64,000 nucleotides of DNA from CAXBID01 sp049791475 (GCA_049791475.1 JBAQZZ010000016.1:9970-73969), one strand, 5' to 3'. Positions 8,824 through 17,525 are shown, counted from the first letter of the stretch. The notes: generated by a model from the sequence alone, not told the origin. Program-made: numbers and translations.

Positions 8824-9513
8824 TTAAAAAAACTCTCGATACTGCATCACCCTAAAATCAAACGTGTTAAATTTTGGGCTTTTAGCTTTAAGTTGCTGGT
8901 AAAGCGGTATTCTACTTATTGAAATATTGGCAGCTCCAGAGCTTGAAGTTAGTGATACGGTTTTTATTGTTCTTTTCACCTCATGAGATTGTATAATTTT
9001 ACTCGCAATTACAGGTAATTGGAATTGATGAATTCTTGGAACTTCGTTTGAAACCAAATCCAATTTTAAATTATAGGTTTTTAAATGTTTTCTAAAAAAA
9101 TATTCAGGGCCGTTTTTACTATTTCCGCCTGTAAATAATAAAGTATTTATATTCGGGAACTGGTTTAAATAATCTATGATATCTCTAAGTTTTACGTTAT
9201 TCATTCCTAAATCGGAGGCATCAATTTTACTACGCTCACAACTTGCTACAATATCGCAAACACCCATTTTACTTTGAATTAAAAACTGCTTTCTTTCTTC
9301 AATGGCTTCTTCTGAATTATCATAGCGGAAGTTCAAACCATGAATTTTATCTATAAATAACCAAAGCGAATTATAATAACTTCCATAACAAAAATTAACA
9401 TCCTTTTCTAAAAGTTCTCCAATTGAAAAACGTGGTGGTGGCAATGTGCCTACAATTAATTTTGTAGTTTCTTTTGTAATAAATGGTTTATATGGATGTT
9501 TATGTTTAAACAT
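8824..9513 (-). CDS. Uracil-DNA glycosylase superfamily-like protein
   Basis: The 229-residue protein has TKLIVGTLPPPRFS near 17-31, which fits the first motif of the Mug-like uracil-DNA glycosylase fold (a conserved hydrophobic strand, then G-T/S-x-P), followed by FCYGSYYNSLWLFI. A late TSSSGAANISI resembles the second (minor-groove loop) motif. A cytoplasmic DNA-repair or nucleotide-related role is plausible, but I cannot show glycosylase activity. The gene is convergent with the deformylase gene and divergent from thx. The fold call is moderately sure, substrate unknown. Confidence 0.6.
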   Translation of the reverse strand: MFKHKHPYKPFITKETTKLIVGTLPPPRFSIGELLEKDVNFCYGSYYNSLWLFIDKIHGLNFRYDNSEEAIEERKQFLIQSKMGVCDIVASCERSKIDASDLGMNNVKLRDIIDYLNQFPNINTLLFTGGNSKNGPEYFFRKHLKTYNLKLDLVSNEVPRIHQFQLPVIASKIIQSHEVKRTIKTVSLTSSSGAANISISRIPLYQQLKAKSPKFNTFDFRVMQYREFF

Positions 9514-9578
9514 GTTTTACTTGATTTTTAAGCTAAAATTCAGTATTTTAACTGAAAGATAAAAGTAAATTATTTATT

Positions 9579-9716
9579 ATGGGAAAAGGAGATAAAAAAA
9601 CAAAACGAGGAAAAATAAATAGAGGTACTTTTGGAGCACGACGCCCTAGAATTAAAAAGAAACCATCTATAGAAAGCAAAATAAGTATAGGCAACAAGGC
9701 CAAAGCGAAGCAGTAG
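9579..9716 (+). CDS. Small ribosomal subunit protein bTHX
   Basis: A 45-codon gene encodes a very basic peptide beginning MGKGDKKTKRGKINRGTFG and continuing ARRPRIKKK. This is the signature of the Thx/bTHX protein of the 30S subunit in Bacteroidota and Thermus, where the short peptide fits into a cavity in the head of the subunit. ATG is at 9579; the stop lies 2 bases from the stop of the convergent TPR gene. It is shorter than usual ORF cut-offs and easily missed. Recognition is by sequence, and I am quite sure of it. Confidence 0.92.
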   Translation: MGKGDKKTKRGKINRGTFGARRPRIKKKPSIESKISIGNKAKAKQ

Positions 9717-9718
9717 AT

Positions 9719-10444
9719 TTATTTATTTTCAGATAATAATTTTTCAGCTTCAATAAAAGTTAAACGATACAAACGTCTATTTGGTTTTGTCATGTGCTCA
9801 TATTCATCACAAATATCTTGTAATATTTCTGTGCCATCTGCTTTATTTTCTCTGCTCGACAAAAACTTAGCCAATACTAGGCGCTCTTCGTAAAAAGAAT
9901 AACGTGTATCTATTTGTCTTAAATTAATTTCGGCAGCTTCAAAATCACCTAACTTCTCTAAAGCTAATCCATATAAAAACTGTGTTTTAGATTTTTTAAA
10001 TTCTGGTTTATCTTTTACTTTTTCAGCATACAAAATAGAATTCTTATAATCTTCAAGAGCAGAATATGTTTCTACCAACTTACTAATTACATAAAAGTTA
10101 TTTTGCGATACATCATCCAAAGCTTCTAAATAATGTATTAATGCATTATTATAATCTTTAATTTCAAGATAAGCATCTGCTAAATTAACTCTGTTTTGAT
10201 AAGATTCTGAAAACTGAAGTTGCTTTTCTAAATCGGTAATTTTTTTCGTTGGATTTATAATGTGATTGAATTCATTAGTTATTTTTTCAGCATCTTGTTT
10301 ATTATACACTTGAGTTACCAAATAAATAATACAACCAATTAGAGGAACAAAAAATATTAAAAACGCCCAATAATAGGAGTTTCTGTTTTTATACATGTGG
10401 TATAAACAATAGGCTTGAAAAGCTATGATGAGATAGTAATACAT
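9719..10444 (-). CDS. Membrane-anchored tetratricopeptide repeat protein
   Basis: The 241-residue protein starts with two short hydrophobic helices (about 2-15 and 25-45, ending LIGCIIYLVTQVYNK) that resemble the PLDc_N-type membrane hairpin. The remainder reads as consecutive helical TPR-like repeats, for example VNLADAYLEIKDYNNALIHY and FLYGLALEKLGDFEAAEINL. It likely acts as an inner-membrane scaffold facing the cytoplasm; no catalytic motif is visible. It is 2 bases upstream of yaaA in the same direction of transcription as that gene, so the two may be cotranscribed (yaaA first). Specific function unknown. Confidence 0.75.
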   Translation of the reverse strand: MYYYLIIAFQAYCLYHMYKNRNSYYWAFLIFFVPLIGCIIYLVTQVYNKQDAEKITNEFNHIINPTKKITDLEKQLQFSESYQNRVNLADAYLEIKDYNNALIHYLEALDDVSQNNFYVISKLVETYSALEDYKNSILYAEKVKDKPEFKKSKTQFLYGLALEKLGDFEAAEINLRQIDTRYSFYEERLVLAKFLSSRENKADGTEILQDICDEYEHMTKPNRRLYRLTFIEAEKLLSENK

Positions 10445-10446
10445 AA

Positions 10447-11205
10447 TTACCTTATAAAAACTAAATCGTTGGGTTTTGACATGGGTTCGCTAAAGTTATA
10501 CCCGCCGTAATTAAAACCTTTTAAATCGTCCATAGATTTGGCATTTGTATCAACAACATATCGTGCCATTAAACCGCGAGCTTCTTTGGCAAAAAATGAA
10601 ATTATTTTATATTTACCGTTTTTAAAATCTTTAAAATTTGCAGTAATTACTGGTACTTTTAATGCTTTAGTATCAACTGCTTTAAAATACTCGTTACTAG
10701 CTAAGTTTAAAAATAACTCATCATCTTCTAATTCTTCATTTAAAGCTATTGTGATGTCTTTTTTCCAGAATTCATAAAGATTTTTTTTTCTACCAACGGG
10801 TAATTTCGTTCCCATTTCTAAACGATACGGCTGAATTAAATCGGTTGGTTTTAACACACCGTATAAACCCGATAAAATACGAACGGTATTTTGCAATGTT
10901 TCAATTTTTTCCTGTGGAATGGTGTAAGCATCCAAGCCTCTGTATACATCGCCATTAAACGCATAAACAGCTGGTCGTGCATTTTCTGGAGTAAAAGGCA
11001 CTTCCCAATCTTGATTGCGTTGATGATTTAATTGTCCTAAAGCATCAGAAATACTCATGAGTTTTGATAAGCCTTTTGCTGATTTTGTTTTAAGCAGTTT
11101 ATTTAAACGTTCCGATTGTTTTAAAAACTGTGCTTCTGTATATTGAGCCGTTGGTAATGGGCTTTCAAAATTGAGTGACTTTGCTGGTGATAATACTAAT
11201 TTCAT
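10447..11205 (-). CDS. yaaA: Peroxide stress protein YaaA family (UPF0246)
   Basis: The 252-residue sequence starts MKLVLSPAKSLNFESP and contains RPAVYAFNGDVYRGLDA and RILSGLYGVLKPTDLIQPYRLEMG, the defining stretches of the YaaA/DUF328 family. In E. coli YaaA lowers free iron and oxidative DNA damage under hydrogen peroxide stress; a DNA-binding fold has been described for the family. The protein is cytoplasmic and full length, ending KPNDLVFIR. It is followed 2 bases later by the TPR gene on the same strand. Upstream (11206-11452) lie repeat remnants, not genes. Confidence 0.95.
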   Translation of the reverse strand: MKLVLSPAKSLNFESPLPTAQYTEAQFLKQSERLNKLLKTKSAKGLSKLMSISDALGQLNHQRNQDWEVPFTPENARPAVYAFNGDVYRGLDAYTIPQEKIETLQNTVRILSGLYGVLKPTDLIQPYRLEMGTKLPVGRKKNLYEFWKKDITIALNEELEDDELFLNLASNEYFKAVDTKALKVPVITANFKDFKNGKYKIISFFAKEARGLMARYVVDTNAKSMDDLKGFNYGGYNFSEPMSKPNDLVFIR

Positions 11206-11221
11206 GAATAATACTATTTTT

Positions 11222-11248
11222 TGTCATTCCCGCGAAGGCGGAAATCTC
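11222..11248. repeat. Short interspersed palindromic repeat (TGTCATT...AATCT type)
   Basis: The stretch begins TGTCATT, has an internal hairpin (TTCCCGC - gaag - GCGGAAA, one mismatch) and ends AATCTC. The same plan, TGTCATT + hairpin + AATC, occurs at 49283-49308 and with other hairpins at 55497 and 58348. It sits in the non-coding gap upstream of yaaA. Confidence 0.6.
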
Positions 11249-11355
11249 ATATTTCTTTTATTTTCAAATTTACGATTACTAATTTACTTTAGAAATTTAA
11301 GATTAGAATTATTTGTGATGAGATTATAAATGGAATTGATGTTGAAATTTAAAAA

Positions 11356-11440
11356 ACTTGACTTTGTAAAAAATTTCACCTAATTTCGTTTAACAGCTGA
11401 TATAAAATATTAAAACGATTTCATGTCATTAAGGCATTAC
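11356..11440 (+). repeat. Upstream flank homologous to 29482-29566
   Basis: An 84-base stretch aligns without gaps to 29482-29565 at about 65 of 84 identical bases; the best conserved parts are ACTTGAYTTTGTAAAAA and TTCGTTTAAC. Each copy lies directly upstream of an orphan gene, and the two genes are unrelated. This indicates a shared mobile or cassette-like boundary and not a conserved promoter of homologous genes. Confidence 0.65.
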
Positions 11441-11452
11441 CTTTAATTGAAA

Positions 11453-11869
11453 ATGAGTATAGTTAAACTTCTTTATAAAATCTTAGGAATCAAACCAAAT
11501 ATGGGAAATGGGTCAGAATTAGACTTATTGTCTATAGGGCAGTTATGCTCAGTTTGCAGCAGACCTGCTGCAAAAATTGAAATTATTAGAGATAAAAACA
11601 CTTCTGAACAAAGATGGAATCTAATATATTCAGGACCTGGTGGTAGTAATGGAAACGGTGATTTAATTAGTGAAGAAAGGAAAGAAAACCTCCTAACTCT
11701 ATTCAAAAAGCCTTACAATTTACAAGAAATAAAAAAAGAGTTTTATGATATGGCTGGTTGTTGTTTGAAATGCGAAAAATTCTATTGTTCAACTCATTGG
11801 AATATTAGTGCAACAGGATACGGAAAATGTCCTGAAGGGCATGGACAATCATTAGACCCTCATTATTGA
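11453..11869 (+). CDS. Orphan Cys-rich protein, putative zinc-binding
   Basis: I do not recognise the family. The 138-residue product (from ATG 11453; an upstream TTG at 11447 is less likely) has a first CSVC pair near 33 and a later cluster GCCLKCEKFYCSTHW ending in KCPEGHG, so three or four Cys/His pairs could bind zinc. There is no signal peptide or membrane segment; a soluble cytoplasmic protein is expected. The gene stands alone between yaaA and the RluD-type gene. Its upstream flank is homologous to that of an unrelated orphan lipoprotein gene 18 kb away, and its downstream flank carries a matching hairpin, so recent insertion as a cassette is likely. Confidence 0.6.
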   Translation: MSIVKLLYKILGIKPNMGNGSELDLLSIGQLCSVCSRPAAKIEIIRDKNTSEQRWNLIYSGPGGSNGNGDLISEERKENLLTLFKKPYNLQEIKKEFYDMAGCCLKCEKFYCSTHWNISATGYGKCPEGHGQSLDPHY

Positions 11870-11937
11870 AGCAGGAAAAAATAGAAACTAAAGGTAACAC
11901 GGTGTCTATAATTAATTGCTTGAGGCTGTGTGTACTC

Positions 11938-11957
11938 GGAAAATCCTTCGGATTTCC
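11938..11957. repeat. Hairpin in the tail of the 11453 cassette-like unit
   Basis: AAATCC - TTC - GGATTT with an extra GG/CC pair forms a hairpin with the loop TTC. The tail of the 29593 gene has a matching hairpin (GATTTTCC - TTC - GGAAAATC at 30228-30246), and both tails also share TAATTGCT. Neither hairpin is followed by a T-run, so they are not simple terminators. Confidence 0.45.
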
Positions 11958-12024
11958 CTAACGTTCGGTTTCCTTTTACTAAATTAACCTGTAGCCATAT
12001 TTCAGGACAAGACACTTCTAAAAA

Positions 12025-13080
12025 TCACTCCAATTCCTGATGCTTCGAATAGGTTTTCCACTTTTCAATACACTGTTTCATATCATCTGGAACTGGCGTT
12101 TCAAAACTCATAAACTTTCCCGTTTTTGGGTGTACAAAGCCTAAGGTTTTAGCGTGTAAGGCTTGCCGTGGTAAAACTTTAAAACAATTATCTACAAACT
12201 GTTTATATTTAGTAAATGTGGTACCTTTTAAAACACGTTCGCCACCGTAGCGCTCATCGTTAAACAAGGTATGCCCTATATGTTTCATGTGCACGCGTAT
12301 TTGGTGCGTGCGACCTGTTTCAAGTTTACAAGACACTAAAGTGACGTAACCCAAACGCTCTAAAACTTTGTAATGCGTAACGGCAGGTTTACCTTTATCG
12401 GCGGCGTCATCTAAAAAAACAGTGTTTTGTAATCGGTTTTTAGGATGACGACCAATGTTACCTTCAATAGTGCCTTCGTCTTCTTCCATATTTCCCCAAA
12501 CAATAGCCACATATTCGCGTTCGCTAGTTTTATTGGCAAACTGCAACGATAAATGGGCCATAGCTTGTTCGGTTTTTGCAACCACTAAAAGTCCGCTAGT
12601 ATCTTTATCAATTCTATGTACTAAACCTGGACGCTCGCTAGAGTTGTTAGGTAAATTATCAAACCTGTAAATTAAGGCATTAATAAGCGTTCCTGAATAG
12701 TTTCCGTGACCTGGATGCACAACCATTCCTGGAGGTTTATTTACTACTAAAAGCGTATCGTCTTCATAAACCACATCAATATCAATATCCTCACCAACCA
12801 ATAAATTTTCAAATGGCGGATGCGCAAATAATACACGAATAGAATCAAAGGGTTTTACTTTATAGTTTGATTTTACAGCAACGTCATTTACAAAAATACT
12901 TCCATCTTTTGCTGCAGCCTGAATTTTATTTCGGGTGGCATTTTCAATAAAATTCATTAAATATTTATCGATTCGAAGTGGTGTTTGCCCTTTATCTACC
13001 GTAAATGCATGATGCTCGTAAAGGTTGTCTTGGTCTGGTAATTGCGGTGTATAATCGTCCATATTATGGTCGGTTACCAT
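12025..13080 (-). CDS. RluA/RluD-family 23S rRNA pseudouridine synthase
   Basis: This enzyme isomerises specific uridines of large-subunit rRNA. The 351 residues hold an N-terminal S4 RNA-binding domain (about 33-95, RIDKYLMNFIENATRNKIQ) and a catalytic domain with HRIDKDTSGLLVVAK (catalytic Asp 158), GRTHQIRVHMKHIGHTL and the LHAKTLGFVHP motif near the end. The start is uncertain: ATG 13080 overlaps the PASTA gene by 17 bases, while ATG 13062 would begin MDDYTPQLPDQ without overlap. It is downstream of the PASTA gene on the same strand. Which rRNA sites it modifies is not decidable here. Confidence 0.93.
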   Translation of the reverse strand: MVTDHNMDDYTPQLPDQDNLYEHHAFTVDKGQTPLRIDKYLMNFIENATRNKIQAAAKDGSIFVNDVAVKSNYKVKPFDSIRVLFAHPPFENLLVGEDIDIDVVYEDDTLLVVNKPPGMVVHPGHGNYSGTLINALIYRFDNLPNNSSERPGLVHRIDKDTSGLLVVAKTEQAMAHLSLQFANKTSEREYVAIVWGNMEEDEGTIEGNIGRHPKNRLQNTVFLDDAADKGKPAVTHYKVLERLGYVTLVSCKLETGRTHQIRVHMKHIGHTLFNDERYGGERVLKGTTFTKYKQFVDNCFKVLPRQALHAKTLGFVHPKTGKFMSFETPVPDDMKQCIEKWKTYSKHQELE

Positions 13081-13618
13081 TACCTAAAACTAAATCTATA
13101 ACTGATGTTTTAGCCAACTCATCACCTTCGTTTATCGTTTTTCCTTTATGAGTCATTTTAAGTACTAAATCTTTACCAATATTGTTTACGTAAGTCAGTT
13201 TTCCTACTTTAAAGCCTAAAGCTTCCAAAGTTGGTTTCGCTTGTCTGAATGTTTTTTCTTTTAAATCGGGAACACCAATTTTTCGATAACCAGACGGATT
13301 AAGCGTAATGTATATTTTTCTATTCTCTTTAACTTTTTCTCCTGCTGGTGGCTCTTGTTCAATAACCGAAAACTTTGGATAATCTGGATTATAATTTGCA
13401 GAATCTTGTATTTGCATTACCAACTTATTCTCTTTTAATGCTATTTGAGCAACACTTATAGATTTTCCAGTTAAATCTGGAACAGTTTCAAATTCACCAT
13501 GATTTGTTGATATATTTAACCATTTTAGCATAATAAAACTCAATACAACAATGGCTACAATTGCTAATAAAATTTGTTTCAAAAAGGTTTTACTGCTTAA
13601 AAATTTTATGATGCTCAT
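13064..13618 (-). CDS. Membrane-anchored PASTA domain protein
   Basis: The 184-residue protein has a short cytoplasmic start, one membrane segment (about 14-33, LKQILLAIVAIVVLSFIMLK) and then two to three PASTA repeats of about 65 residues: TVPDLTGKSISVAQIALKENKL, EQEPPAGEKVKENRKIYITL and GVPDLKEKTFRQAKPTLEALGFK. PASTA domains bind peptidoglycan fragments in Ser/Thr kinases and PBPs, but no kinase or transpeptidase domain is present. The protein should project into the periplasm. It is divergent from ddl, 138 bases away, and upstream of the RluD-type gene. A cell-wall role is an inference. Confidence 0.88.
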   Translation of the reverse strand: MSIIKFLSSKTFLKQILLAIVAIVVLSFIMLKWLNISTNHGEFETVPDLTGKSISVAQIALKENKLVMQIQDSANYNPDYPKFSVIEQEPPAGEKVKENRKIYITLNPSGYRKIGVPDLKEKTFRQAKPTLEALGFKVGKLTYVNNIGKDLVLKMTHKGKTINEGDELAKTSVIDLVLGNGNRP

Positions 13619-13756
13619 GTATAGAATTTTGATTACGCAAATATATAAAAACAGAACTGTTTTTTCTTTTGCAATATATATGATATTTTAGCTTAACTAA
13701 TAATAGGTACGTTTTATTGTAGGTTTTTAGATTGATATTTAATTAATTCATTTTTG

Positions 13757-14731
13757 ATGAAAAAAAATATTGCCATTATTATGGGTGGATATTCAAGCGA
13801 ATATCAAATTTCTTTAAAAAGCGGGCAGGTTGTTTTTGAAACACTAGACCCCTCAAAATACAATGCTTTTAGAATTCATATTTTTAAAGATAAATGGGTG
13901 TATGTTGATGAGAGTGACACTGAATATCCCATTGATAGAAATGATTTCTCCATTAATATAGATAGTTATAAAGTTACTTTTGATTGTGTGTTTAACGCCA
14001 TACACGGCTCTCCCGGTGAAGATGGTTTTATGCAAGCCTACCTTAAATTATTAAATATACCACAAACTAGCTGCAATATGTATCAAGCCAGTTTAACGTT
14101 TAATAAACGAGATTGCTTAAGTGTTTTGAAACCTTATGGTATAAAAACTGCTGAATCGTTTTATTTAAATTTAGGTGATAACATAAATGAAAATAGTATA
14201 ATAGAGAAAGTGGGCTTACCCTGTTTTGTTAAAGCTAATAAGGCTGGAAGTAGTTTTGGAATAACTAAAGTACATAAAAAAGAAGATTTACAAAACGCTA
14301 TAAATGTGGCTTTTAAAGAAGATGACGAGATTATAATTGAATCATTTTTAGATGGCACCGAAGTGTCTGTAGGTGTTATAAAATACAAAGGAGAAACTAA
14401 AGTACTACCCATCACAGAAATTGTTTCTGAAAATGATTTCTTCGATTATGAAGCAAAATACTTAGGAAAATCTCAAGAAATAACACCTGCACGGTTAACA
14501 AAAGAGCAAGAAAGTAAAGTTAATACTATGGCTCAAAAAATTTACGACGTTTTAAAAATGACGGGGTTTAGTAGAAGTGAGTTTATTTTTAAAGATGGCG
14601 AACCACATTTATTAGAAATGAATACCGTACCTGGTTTAACCCGAGAAAGTATTTTACCGCAACAAGCTGCTGCTGCAGGAATTAGCATGAGTGACTTATT
14701 TGATAATGCGATTGAAGAGGTGCTTAAATAG
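13757..14731 (+). CDS. ddl: D-alanine--D-alanine ligase
   Basis: Ddl joins two D-alanines with ATP to make the terminal dipeptide of the peptidoglycan precursor, in the cytoplasm. The 324-residue ATP-grasp enzyme begins MKKNIAIIMGGYSSEYQIS (glycine-rich substrate loop), continues FNAIHGSPGEDGFMQAYL, PCFVKANKAGSSFGITKV (ATP-binding Lys), and ends with SRSEFIFKDGEPHLLEMNTVPGLT (metal ligands E and N). ATG 13757 is chosen; an immediately preceding TTG would only add one Met. It faces the PASTA gene across a shared upstream region. Confidence 0.97.
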   Translation: MKKNIAIIMGGYSSEYQISLKSGQVVFETLDPSKYNAFRIHIFKDKWVYVDESDTEYPIDRNDFSINIDSYKVTFDCVFNAIHGSPGEDGFMQAYLKLLNIPQTSCNMYQASLTFNKRDCLSVLKPYGIKTAESFYLNLGDNINENSIIEKVGLPCFVKANKAGSSFGITKVHKKEDLQNAINVAFKEDDEIIIESFLDGTEVSVGVIKYKGETKVLPITEIVSENDFFDYEAKYLGKSQEITPARLTKEQESKVNTMAQKIYDVLKMTGFSRSEFIFKDGEPHLLEMNTVPGLTRESILPQQAAAAGISMSDLFDNAIEEVLK

Positions 14732-14795
14732 CCGTAGTTATCAATTCCAGTATTTAATAAACACTTATTTTTAAACACAAACTAAACCAAAACTT

Positions 14796-15401
14796 ATGAT
14801 TTTTTACGGCACAAATTCCTCTAGATTAAAAAATGGACAACTACCAAATGTAACTTGCCCTAGTTGTGAAAACCAAACCTCAATGACATATAACGTTTTT
14901 GGAAAATATGCTTACATTTATTGGATTCCACTTTTTCCAATGGGAAAAGTAAACGTTTTAGAATGCAACCATTGCAAGCGCACCTATAAACTAAAAGAAC
15001 TACCAGAACAAATTCAACGTAAATTTCAAACCGAAAAACATACTGGTATTCCGTTTTTACATTTTAGTGGTTTAGCTATTATTTTATTGGTTATTGCCTA
15101 TTTTTCATATTCGGGCTCTAAGCATAAAGAAGATAAGGCAGAATTTATAAAAGCCCCTTCAGTTGGAGATATTTACTCCCTCCCTTCTTCATCAAAAGGA
15201 CAATACACAACTATGAAAGTAACTAGTATAACTAACGATAGTGTTTACTTTATACTTAATGATTACGAAATTGCTAAAAAAAGTGCTATCTATAAAATAG
15301 ATAAAGCAGCTAACTATACTAATTACATTGAAGGTTATACTAAAGAAGAAATAGTATCTTTATATGATGATAAAACTATTTTTAATATAGATAGAGAGTA
15401 A
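14796..15401 (+). CDS. Zinc-ribbon membrane protein of unknown function
   Basis: The 201-residue protein opens with a zinc ribbon: VTCPSCENQ near 19-27 and VLECNHCKRTYKL near 53-65, two CxxC knuckles. A single membrane segment follows (about 89-105, FSGLAIILLVIAYFSYSG), and the rest is a charged extracytoplasmic domain with LNDYEIAKKSAIYKIDKA. The ribbon should be cytoplasmic. I do not recognise a named family. It lies between ddl and coaD; the gap to coaD contains a repeat remnant, so it is probably transcribed separately from coaD. Confidence 0.7.
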   Translation: MIFYGTNSSRLKNGQLPNVTCPSCENQTSMTYNVFGKYAYIYWIPLFPMGKVNVLECNHCKRTYKLKELPEQIQRKFQTEKHTGIPFLHFSGLAIILLVIAYFSYSGSKHKEDKAEFIKAPSVGDIYSLPSSSKGQYTTMKVTSITNDSVYFILNDYEIAKKSAIYKIDKAANYTNYIEGYTKEEIVSLYDDKTIFNIDRE

Positions 15402-15430
15402 AAAGATTCCTGTCTTCGCAGGAAAGCCAA
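15402..15430. repeat. Remnant of a short palindromic repeat
   Basis: AAGATTCCTG - tcttcg - CAGGAAAGCC is a 6-bp-stem hairpin (TTCCTG/CAGGAA) in the 39-base gap before coaD. Read on the reverse strand it ends AATCTTT, as do other repeats of this type in the window. It ends 10 bases before the coaD ATG, so it could influence the leader of that gene. Confidence 0.5.
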
Positions 15431-15440
15431 AAATAAATCA

Positions 15441-15896
15441 ATGAAACGAGCTATTTTCCCAGGATCTTTTGATCCATTAACATTAGGACATTACGATATT
15501 ATAAAACGTGGTGTTACCCTTTTTGATGAAATTATTGTAGCTATTGGTGTAAATGCTGATAAAAAATATATGTTCTCGCTTGATGAGCGTAAACGTTTTA
15601 TTGAAAAAGCTTTTGCTAATGAACCCAAAGTAAAAGTTATGACCTATAAAGGTTTAACCGTAGATTTTTGTAAAGAAATTGAAGCCGAATTCATATTAAG
15701 AGGCTTAAGAAACCCAGCCGATTTTGAGTTTGAAAAAGCCATTGCACATACCAACAGGCATTTATCAACCATTGAAACTGTTTTCCTTTTAACTGCTGCA
15801 CGCACCTCTTTTATAGCGTCTTCCATAGTGCGCGATGTGATTAGAAATAATGGTGATTACACAAAGTTGGTTCCAGATAGTGTACGCGTCAAATAA
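15441..15896 (+). CDS. coaD: Phosphopantetheine adenylyltransferase
   Basis: CoaD transfers AMP from ATP to 4'-phosphopantetheine, the fourth step of coenzyme A synthesis, in the cytoplasm. The 151 residues match the usual length. The nucleotidyltransferase signature PGSFDPLTLGHYDII contains the T/HxGH motif near the start, and RGLRNPADFEFE and the ISSTxVR-like SFIASSIVRDVI stretch near 125-136 are family hallmarks. It ends 10 bases before the phospholipase D gene and may be cotranscribed with it. Confidence 0.97.
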   Translation: MKRAIFPGSFDPLTLGHYDIIKRGVTLFDEIIVAIGVNADKKYMFSLDERKRFIEKAFANEPKVKVMTYKGLTVDFCKEIEAEFILRGLRNPADFEFEKAIAHTNRHLSTIETVFLLTAARTSFIASSIVRDVIRNNGDYTKLVPDSVRVK

Positions 15897-15906
15897 TTAT
15901 TAATAC

Positions 15907-17445
15907 ATGTATTTTAGGTTAAAACTAAAAATTTATTTTATCGTTGCTTTTTTGATGTTGTTATCCTGCAACAAAAATAAAACTGTAGAAACTGAAACTA
16001 AATTATTCAAAAACATGCACAGAAATGATAGTATAACACTCTCTAAAGAACTTAAAGACTTAGAGCCTTTAATGCTTGATAAAACAGGTGTTTATGTGCT
16101 TGAAGATGGAAGCGGATCTATGGTTGCAAGAGCTTGGTTAACGGAGTATTCTGAAAAAACTATTGATATTCAATACTTTATTTTTTCAACAGACAATATT
16201 GGACTTATCGCCTGTGATTATTTGGTTAGAGCAGCAGATAGAGGTGTAAACGTGCGTATTCTTGTTGATGATATTATGGTTGATGCTGATGTTGAGGATA
16301 TTTTAACGTTTAGTTCTCATGAGAATATTACGGTTAAAATATATAATCCAGGTGTTAATTTAGGGAAAAATATTTTTCAGAAAATTGGCAAATTTGCAAC
16401 CGATTTTAAATCTGCAAACCAACGCATGCACAACAAAACCTTTATTGTTGATGACAAAGTAGTCATTACTGGTGGCAGAAATATAGCCAATGAATACTTT
16501 GATTACAGCCATGAATATAATTTTAGAGACCGAGATGTCCTTTTAATAGGCAAGGAAGTAGAAAATGTAAAAAAATCGTTTGATGAATTTTGGACTAGTT
16601 CACTAAGTCAAGATGTAAACACTTTGGTTGATATAGAAGGCAAAAACACAAATGCTAAAAATCGATTTGACAAATTACATGCCTATGCTAATGATCCAGA
16701 AAATTTCTGGCCACAAGTAAGAAAACGTATTGAAAAGTTGCCAGAAACATTCGATAATATTAAAAAATCTGGAAATTTAGTTTGGTTGGAAGATGTTCGT
16801 TTTATTTCTGATAAACCAGGTAAAAATGATGAGGATACTAGTTTAATTGGTGGTGGTCTTTCAACTTTTTCGCTTATTAAATTAGTAAAAAATGCTAAAT
16901 CTTCTATTGAGATACAAACACCATATTTAATCACCTCAATACTTAGTAGAACGCTTTTTAAAGAAGCTGTTGATCGTGGCGTAAAAATTAGAATTCTCAC
17001 CAACAGTTTAGCCTCAACAGATAATGTTGAAGCCTTTAGCAGTTACCAAACAGATAGAGAAGCCTTGTTAAAAACTGGAGTTAAAATATTCGAATTTAGG
17101 CCAGATGCTGAAGAACGCACAAAAGTGATGACTGGAGAATTACAAGAAGAGTTAGACTACAAACCTACGTTTGGACTCCATGCAAAGTCAATGATTGTGG
17201 ATAATAAAATTACTGTTATTGGCACATTTAATTTAGACCCAAGAAGCGCTAATTTAAATACAGAATGTATTGTTATTTTAGAATCTGAAAAAATATCAAA
17301 AGGTGTTTTAGAAGGTATGGAAATAGAGTTTAAACCTGAAAACTCTTGGGAAACAACATTAGATTTTAATCCAGATTCTGAAGTTAGTAACTACAAGCGT
17401 TTAAAAACCTGGACAAGAAAAATAATTCCGAAAGAGATTTTATAA
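15907..17445 (+). CDS. Phospholipase D family lipoprotein (two HKD motifs)
   Basis: The 512-residue protein starts with a lipoprotein signal (MYFRLKLKIYFIVAFLMLLSC, lipobox Cys 21) and has both HxKxxxxD halves of the phospholipase D superfamily: HNKTFIVDDKVVITGGRN and HAKSMIVDNKITVIGTFN. This is the layout of bacterial cardiolipin synthase/PLD-like proteins. A membrane-bound, periplasm- or outer-membrane-facing phosphodiesterase or phosphatidyltransferase is likely; the substrate cannot be read. The motif GGRNIANEYF supports the cardiolipin-synthase-like branch (YmdC/ClsC type). It follows coaD by 10 bases. Confidence 0.85.
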   Translation: MYFRLKLKIYFIVAFLMLLSCNKNKTVETETKLFKNMHRNDSITLSKELKDLEPLMLDKTGVYVLEDGSGSMVARAWLTEYSEKTIDIQYFIFSTDNIGLIACDYLVRAADRGVNVRILVDDIMVDADVEDILTFSSHENITVKIYNPGVNLGKNIFQKIGKFATDFKSANQRMHNKTFIVDDKVVITGGRNIANEYFDYSHEYNFRDRDVLLIGKEVENVKKSFDEFWTSSLSQDVNTLVDIEGKNTNAKNRFDKLHAYANDPENFWPQVRKRIEKLPETFDNIKKSGNLVWLEDVRFISDKPGKNDEDTSLIGGGLSTFSLIKLVKNAKSSIEIQTPYLITSILSRTLFKEAVDRGVKIRILTNSLASTDNVEAFSSYQTDREALLKTGVKIFEFRPDAEERTKVMTGELQEELDYKPTFGLHAKSMIVDNKITVIGTFNLDPRSANLNTECIVILESEKISKGVLEGMEIEFKPENSWETTLDFNPDSEVSNYKRLKTWTRKIIPKEIL

Positions 17446-17525
17446 ATCAGTAGTATTTTCAGATTAATTCGTAACATTTCTTAAATATTTTATACTAATA
17501 AAGTAAACCAACTATTTAAGAATTC

